Shown here: positions 7,489 through 9,586 of the stretch, one piece after another
Layout: every line of letters starts with the position of its first letter
How positions within the stretch are numbered: the first letter of the stretch is position 1
Source: Rhodospirillaceae bacterium
Lineage (GTDB): Bacteria > Pseudomonadota > Alphaproteobacteria > UBA9219
Length of the DNA: 9,586 nt
NCBI GenBank assembly: GCA_003504035.1
Contig: DOBW01000189.1
Span: 1 to 9,586 of the forward strand
Direction: 5' to 3'
Notes under the pieces: model-generated
Databases searched by the model: none
Told to the model about the DNA's origin: nothing
What the model saw: the letters and a program-made list of their open reading frames with translations, nothing else
Position numbers and translations under genes: made by a program

Positions 7489-7625
7489 TTGGAATACAGA
7501 CTTACACGCTTGAATTAACGGTCAGGAGAGTTGATAATTCGTTAACTTCTCTTAATTATAGAGCCTGTACTCTGTCCCGACATAGGCTAAACTAGGAGTG
7601 AGTCGCCCTGCTTTCTGTAACATAC

Positions 7626-7630
7626 GAGGA
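7626..7630 (+). promoter_or_regulatory. Ribosome binding site of the pilin gene
   Basis: GAGGA lies 10 bases before ATG 7641. This places the prepilin leader at 11 residues and supports the chosen start. Confidence 0.55.
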
Positions 7631-7640
7631 TATACCCCTT

Positions 7641-8183
7641 ATGCGCCGCACAACAAACCACTCTTTACATGGATTTACCCTCATGGAAATAATCATTGTG
7701 ATTGGCATTATTGGCTTCCTGCTGGGAGGCGTATGGATGGCAACGGCGTCTATACGGGAACAACAAAGGATTAATAAGGCCTTCAGCAACATCATGATAA
7801 TCGTGCAGAATGTAAAATCCCTCTACGCGAGAACCCATGAAATATCCAGCCCCGGAAACTTTAATACGACCAATATGGTCACCGCCGGTGTTTTTCCTGA
7901 AGAAATGCTCAAAGCAGGCGTCCCCAAAAGCCTTTGGGATACAAACGTTACGCTTTCAACCAGAGTCTCGAACGCCTTCACCCTGTCTTACACTGGCCCC
8001 ATTCCCAATCTGGAATGTCGCAATCTTGTTGGCAAAGCCGTTGGAACAGAGCGCGATCCCTATCTTAATAAAATTGAAACCGGTGCCCCCCCTTTTACGG
8101 GAAGTGCTTTGGATACACTAAGCGCTGCCAACACGCTTCTGGATAATTGCTCCTACATTAAATTTACATTCCGACTCAAATGA
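7641..8183 (+). CDS. Type IV prepilin, PilS-like major pilin
   Basis: A 180-residue prepilin, probably the fibre subunit of the adjacent machine. The leader is short and basic (11 residues), with the prepilin peptidase site HG|FTLME: Gly11 at -1, Phe12 at +1 and Glu16 at +5. A hydrophobic helix follows (12-34), and the helical spine continues to about 62 (NVKSLYAR). The stretch at about 80-105, with AGVFPEEM followed by PKSLWDTNVTLS, follows the pattern of R64 PilS-type pilins, where a similar 'P-x-M ... W-x-x-x-V-T' segment follows the spine. Two cysteines, C126 and C170, fit the C-terminal disulfide loop of type IV pilins. The mature protein would be 169 residues. The gene starts the rightward operon and its TGA overlaps the hpnA ATG. 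A run of seven C lies at 8086-8092. A minor pilin cannot be excluded, but no other pilin gene is visible. Confidence 0.88.
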   Translation: MRRTTNHSLHGFTLMEIIIVIGIIGFLLGGVWMATASIREQQRINKAFSNIMIIVQNVKSLYARTHEISSPGNFNTTNMVTAGVFPEEMLKAGVPKSLWDTNVTLSTRVSNAFTLSYTGPIPNLECRNLVGKAVGTERDPYLNKIETGAPPFTGSALDTLSAANTLLDNCSYIKFTFRLK

Positions 8184-9184
8184 CCGCAGCGCCTCCTGTC
8201 TCCTTTCTAACGGGCGCTACGGGCTTTGTTGGCGCGGCATTGGCACGGTTGCTTGAAAGTAAAGGCCATCATTTGCGACTACTTTGCCGCAAAGGCAATG
8301 ATCGCCGCAACCTTGAAGGCCTTAAAAACATTGAGATTATCGAAGGTGATCTTTGCGATCCCGCCACCTATGCCACAGCCCTGACAGGCTGCGACAATTT
8401 GTTCCACGTTGCCGCCGATTACCGCATTTGGGTGCCCGATGAAGCGGCCATGAACCGCGTGAATATTGACGGCACCGAATCCTTGATGATTGCCGCCCAT
8501 GAGGCAGGCATAGGAAAAATTGTATATACAAGCTCTGTTGCCACGCTCGGCATTCCCAAGGACGGAAGTCAGGGAACAGAAGACACACCTGTCGCGCTTA
8601 GTGACATGATCGGCATTTACAAACGCTCCAAATTCTTGGCTGAAGAGCTTGTCCATCGCCTTATCCGCGAAACAGGGCTTCACGCCATCATCGTCAACCC
8701 CTCTACCCCCATAGGCCCACGTGACATCAAACCCACGCCAACAGGGCGCATTATCGTTGAAGCAGCAGCAGGGAGGATGCCTGTTTATGTTGATACAGGC
8801 CTTAACATCGCACATGTCGATGATGTTGCGATGGGGCATTGGTTGGCTCTGGAAAAAGGAAAAATAGGAGAGCGCTATATTCTAGGCGGCGAAGACATGG
8901 ATTTTGGCACCCTTTTGAAGGAAATAAGCGACATAACGGGAACCCCCCCCCCCTACTTCAAAATTCCACGCGCCCCGCTCTTCCCCTTGGCCTATATTGC
9001 CGAAGCTATGGCTCGTTTAACAAAGATAGAGCCTTTCATCACCGCAGATGGGCTAAGAATGTCTAAGAAGAAAATGTTCTTTTCTTCTGACAAGGCCAAA
9101 AACGAGCTTGGCTATGCACCCCGCCCTGCTAAACAGGCCCTTCAAGATGCCATTATCTGGTTTAAGGATCAGGGATATTTCTAG
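8180..9184 (+). CDS. hpnA: Hopanoid-associated sugar epimerase HpnA
   Basis: A 334-residue cytoplasmic NAD(P)-dependent short-chain dehydrogenase/epimerase of the extended SDR type. The Rossmann motif TGATGFVG (11-18) lies at the N-terminus, DLCD (57-60) matches the adenine-contacting region, and the active site is Ser118/119 in YTSSVATLG with Tyr147 and Lys151 in YKRSK. NPSTPIGPRD (173-182) and HVDDVAMGH (212-220) are family-typical, and length is normal. HpnA is found beside hopanoid genes in many bacteria; its exact substrate is not settled, with a role in sugar-derived side chains or head groups inferred. hpnC directly downstream supports the assignment. The ATG overlaps the pilin stop (ATGA) and no Shine-Dalgarno is visible in the preceding 20 bases, implying translational coupling to the pilin. 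An eleven-C tract encodes part of Thr-Pro-Pro-Pro (255-258). Confidence 0.93.
   Translation: MTAAPPVSFLTGATGFVGAALARLLESKGHHLRLLCRKGNDRRNLEGLKNIEIIEGDLCDPATYATALTGCDNLFHVAADYRIWVPDEAAMNRVNIDGTESLMIAAHEAGIGKIVYTSSVATLGIPKDGSQGTEDTPVALSDMIGIYKRSKFLAEELVHRLIRETGLHAIIVNPSTPIGPRDIKPTPTGRIIVEAAAGRMPVYVDTGLNIAHVDDVAMGHWLALEKGKIGERYILGGEDMDFGTLLKEISDITGTPPPYFKIPRAPLFPLAYIAEAMARLTKIEPFITADGLRMSKKKMFFSSDKAKNELGYAPRPAKQALQDAIIWFKDQGYF
8943..8953. repeat. Eleven-base C homopolymer inside hpnA
   Basis: Eleven consecutive C in codons 255-258 of hpnA (ACC CCC CCC CCC). The frame is open across it. A change of one base would remove the last quarter of the enzyme. It is the longest homopolymer I see in the window. 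Confidence 0.9.
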
Positions 9185-9215
9185 AGTGTGTTTGGAAAGG
9201 ACGAAAAGCAGCATC

Positions 9216-9586
9216 ATGAGCGATATTGAAACGCCTAGTGGAAAAAACGAAGAAACAGAAAATTTTCCTGTCGCACGCTTTGTTCGTGCCACGCTTCAAC
9301 CTCATGTTATGGCATTTTATACCTTTGCACGCGCCGCCGATGACATCAGTGACAACCCGCTTTTAGAACCAGAAGACAAAATTAAAAGGCTTGATGCTTT
9401 TGCTACGGCACTTCTCGATAAAAATGATAACTCTATTTTAAGCGTTATCCCTCTGCGTGAAAGCCTGCAGAAAACAAAGGTCACAGCACAACATGCGCTT
9501 GATCTTTTAACTGCCTTCAAACGTGATGCAACAAAACTGCGTTATGAAAACTGGGACGAGCTTTTGGATTACTGCCGCTATTCGGC
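9216..9586 (+). CDS. hpnC: Squalene/hydroxysqualene synthase family protein HpnC (partial, C-terminus beyond window)
   Basis: The first 123 residues of a trans-isoprenyl diphosphate synthase-type protein. ENFPVA (15-20), the helix with AFYTFARAADDISD (33-46) carrying the first Asp-rich DxxxD motif (Asp42, Asp46), and WDELLDYCRYS (113-123) are hallmarks of HpnC. In the HpnCDE route established for hopanoid producers, HpnD makes presqualene diphosphate, HpnC converts it to hydroxysqualene and HpnE reduces that to squalene for the hopene cyclase. HpnD is a close paralogue, but the opening ENFPVA favours HpnC. The start ATG is 31 bases after the hpnA stop. GGAAAGGA lies rather far upstream (14 bases), and an in-frame TTG at 9192 is a weaker alternative. 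hpnA followed by hpnC recalls the Zymomonas hpnABC order without hpnB. More hpn genes are expected past the right edge. Confidence 0.9.
   Translation, partial: MSDIETPSGKNEETENFPVARFVRATLQPHVMAFYTFARAADDISDNPLLEPEDKIKRLDAFATALLDKNDNSILSVIPLRESLQKTKVTAQHALDLLTAFKRDATKLRYENWDELLDYCRYS

Larger units (their letters stand above)
7475..7640. promoter_or_regulatory. Divergent promoter region between secretin operon and pilin-hpn operon
   Basis: The only sizeable gap in the window, AT-rich in its middle. Rightwards, TTGATA (7531-7536), 17 bases, then AATTAT (7554-7559) is a possible sigma70-type promoter for the pilin. Leftwards, a perfect TATAAT (7560-7555 on the minus strand) faces the secretin but has no good -35. 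The two -10 elements share bases, so the promoters would interfere. TTAACG (7515-7520) and CGTTAA (7540-7545) form a 6-base inverted repeat. On the minus strand TTAA, six bases, TTAAC (7555-7541) resembles an alphaproteobacterial CtrA site with spacing one short. No terminator or RNA gene is seen. All elements are predicted by eye. Confidence 0.4.

Noticed and set aside
8279..8839. 186-residue minus-strand open frame opposite hpnA
   Set aside because: Antisense to hpnA, which has intact catalytic motifs over the same stretch; Cys/Gly/His-rich product typical of a shadow frame.
1..9586. tRNA, rRNA, CRISPR, transposase, phage or integration signatures
   Set aside because: None seen; genes are continuous, with no direct-repeat arrays, integrase or transposase frames. 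The locus looks like a resident chromosomal region.

Overview
The window looks like chromosomal DNA of a moderate-GC Gram-negative bacterium, most likely an alphaproteobacterium. The evidence for this is an outer-membrane secretin system beside hopanoid genes (hpnA, hpnC), and family-level resemblance. It is not a phylogenetic result. Genes fill nearly the whole window. The only real intergenic region, about 170 bases at 7475-7640, is a divergent promoter region.

Left of that region, six genes run leftwards in one tight operon with gaps or overlaps of a few bases. In order of transcription they are: a lipoprotein secretin (PilN-like), a secreted protein that joins two Ig-like domains to a PilP/GspC-like secretin-docking domain, a GspE/PilQ-type assembly ATPase, a GspF/PilR-type inner-membrane platform protein, a bitopic protein built like GspL/BfpC/PilO2, and a bitopic GspM/PilO-like protein cut by the window edge. 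Together these form an almost complete type IVb pilus (or type II secretion-like) envelope machine: outer-membrane channel, periplasmic connector, inner-membrane assembly platform and cytoplasmic motor. No prepilin peptidase, retraction ATPase or lytic transglycosylase is visible; they may lie beyond position 1 or elsewhere.

Right of the promoter region, transcription runs rightwards. A PilS-like type IV prepilin, the likely substrate of the machine, comes first. Its stop codon overlaps the start codon of hpnA (hopanoid-associated sugar epimerase), and hpnC (squalene/hydroxysqualene synthase family) follows, cut by the right edge. So the pilin sits at the head of a hopanoid operon, apart from its assembly genes but sharing their promoter region.

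The most interesting points are the Ig-PilP fusion protein, the pilin-hpnA translational overlap with no separate ribosome binding site, long G/C homopolymers inside two coding regions (9 G and 11 C), an Asp-box substitution in the ATPase, and a CtrA-like motif in the shared promoter region. Two starts were corrected from TTG to nearby ATG codons (secretin and platform protein).
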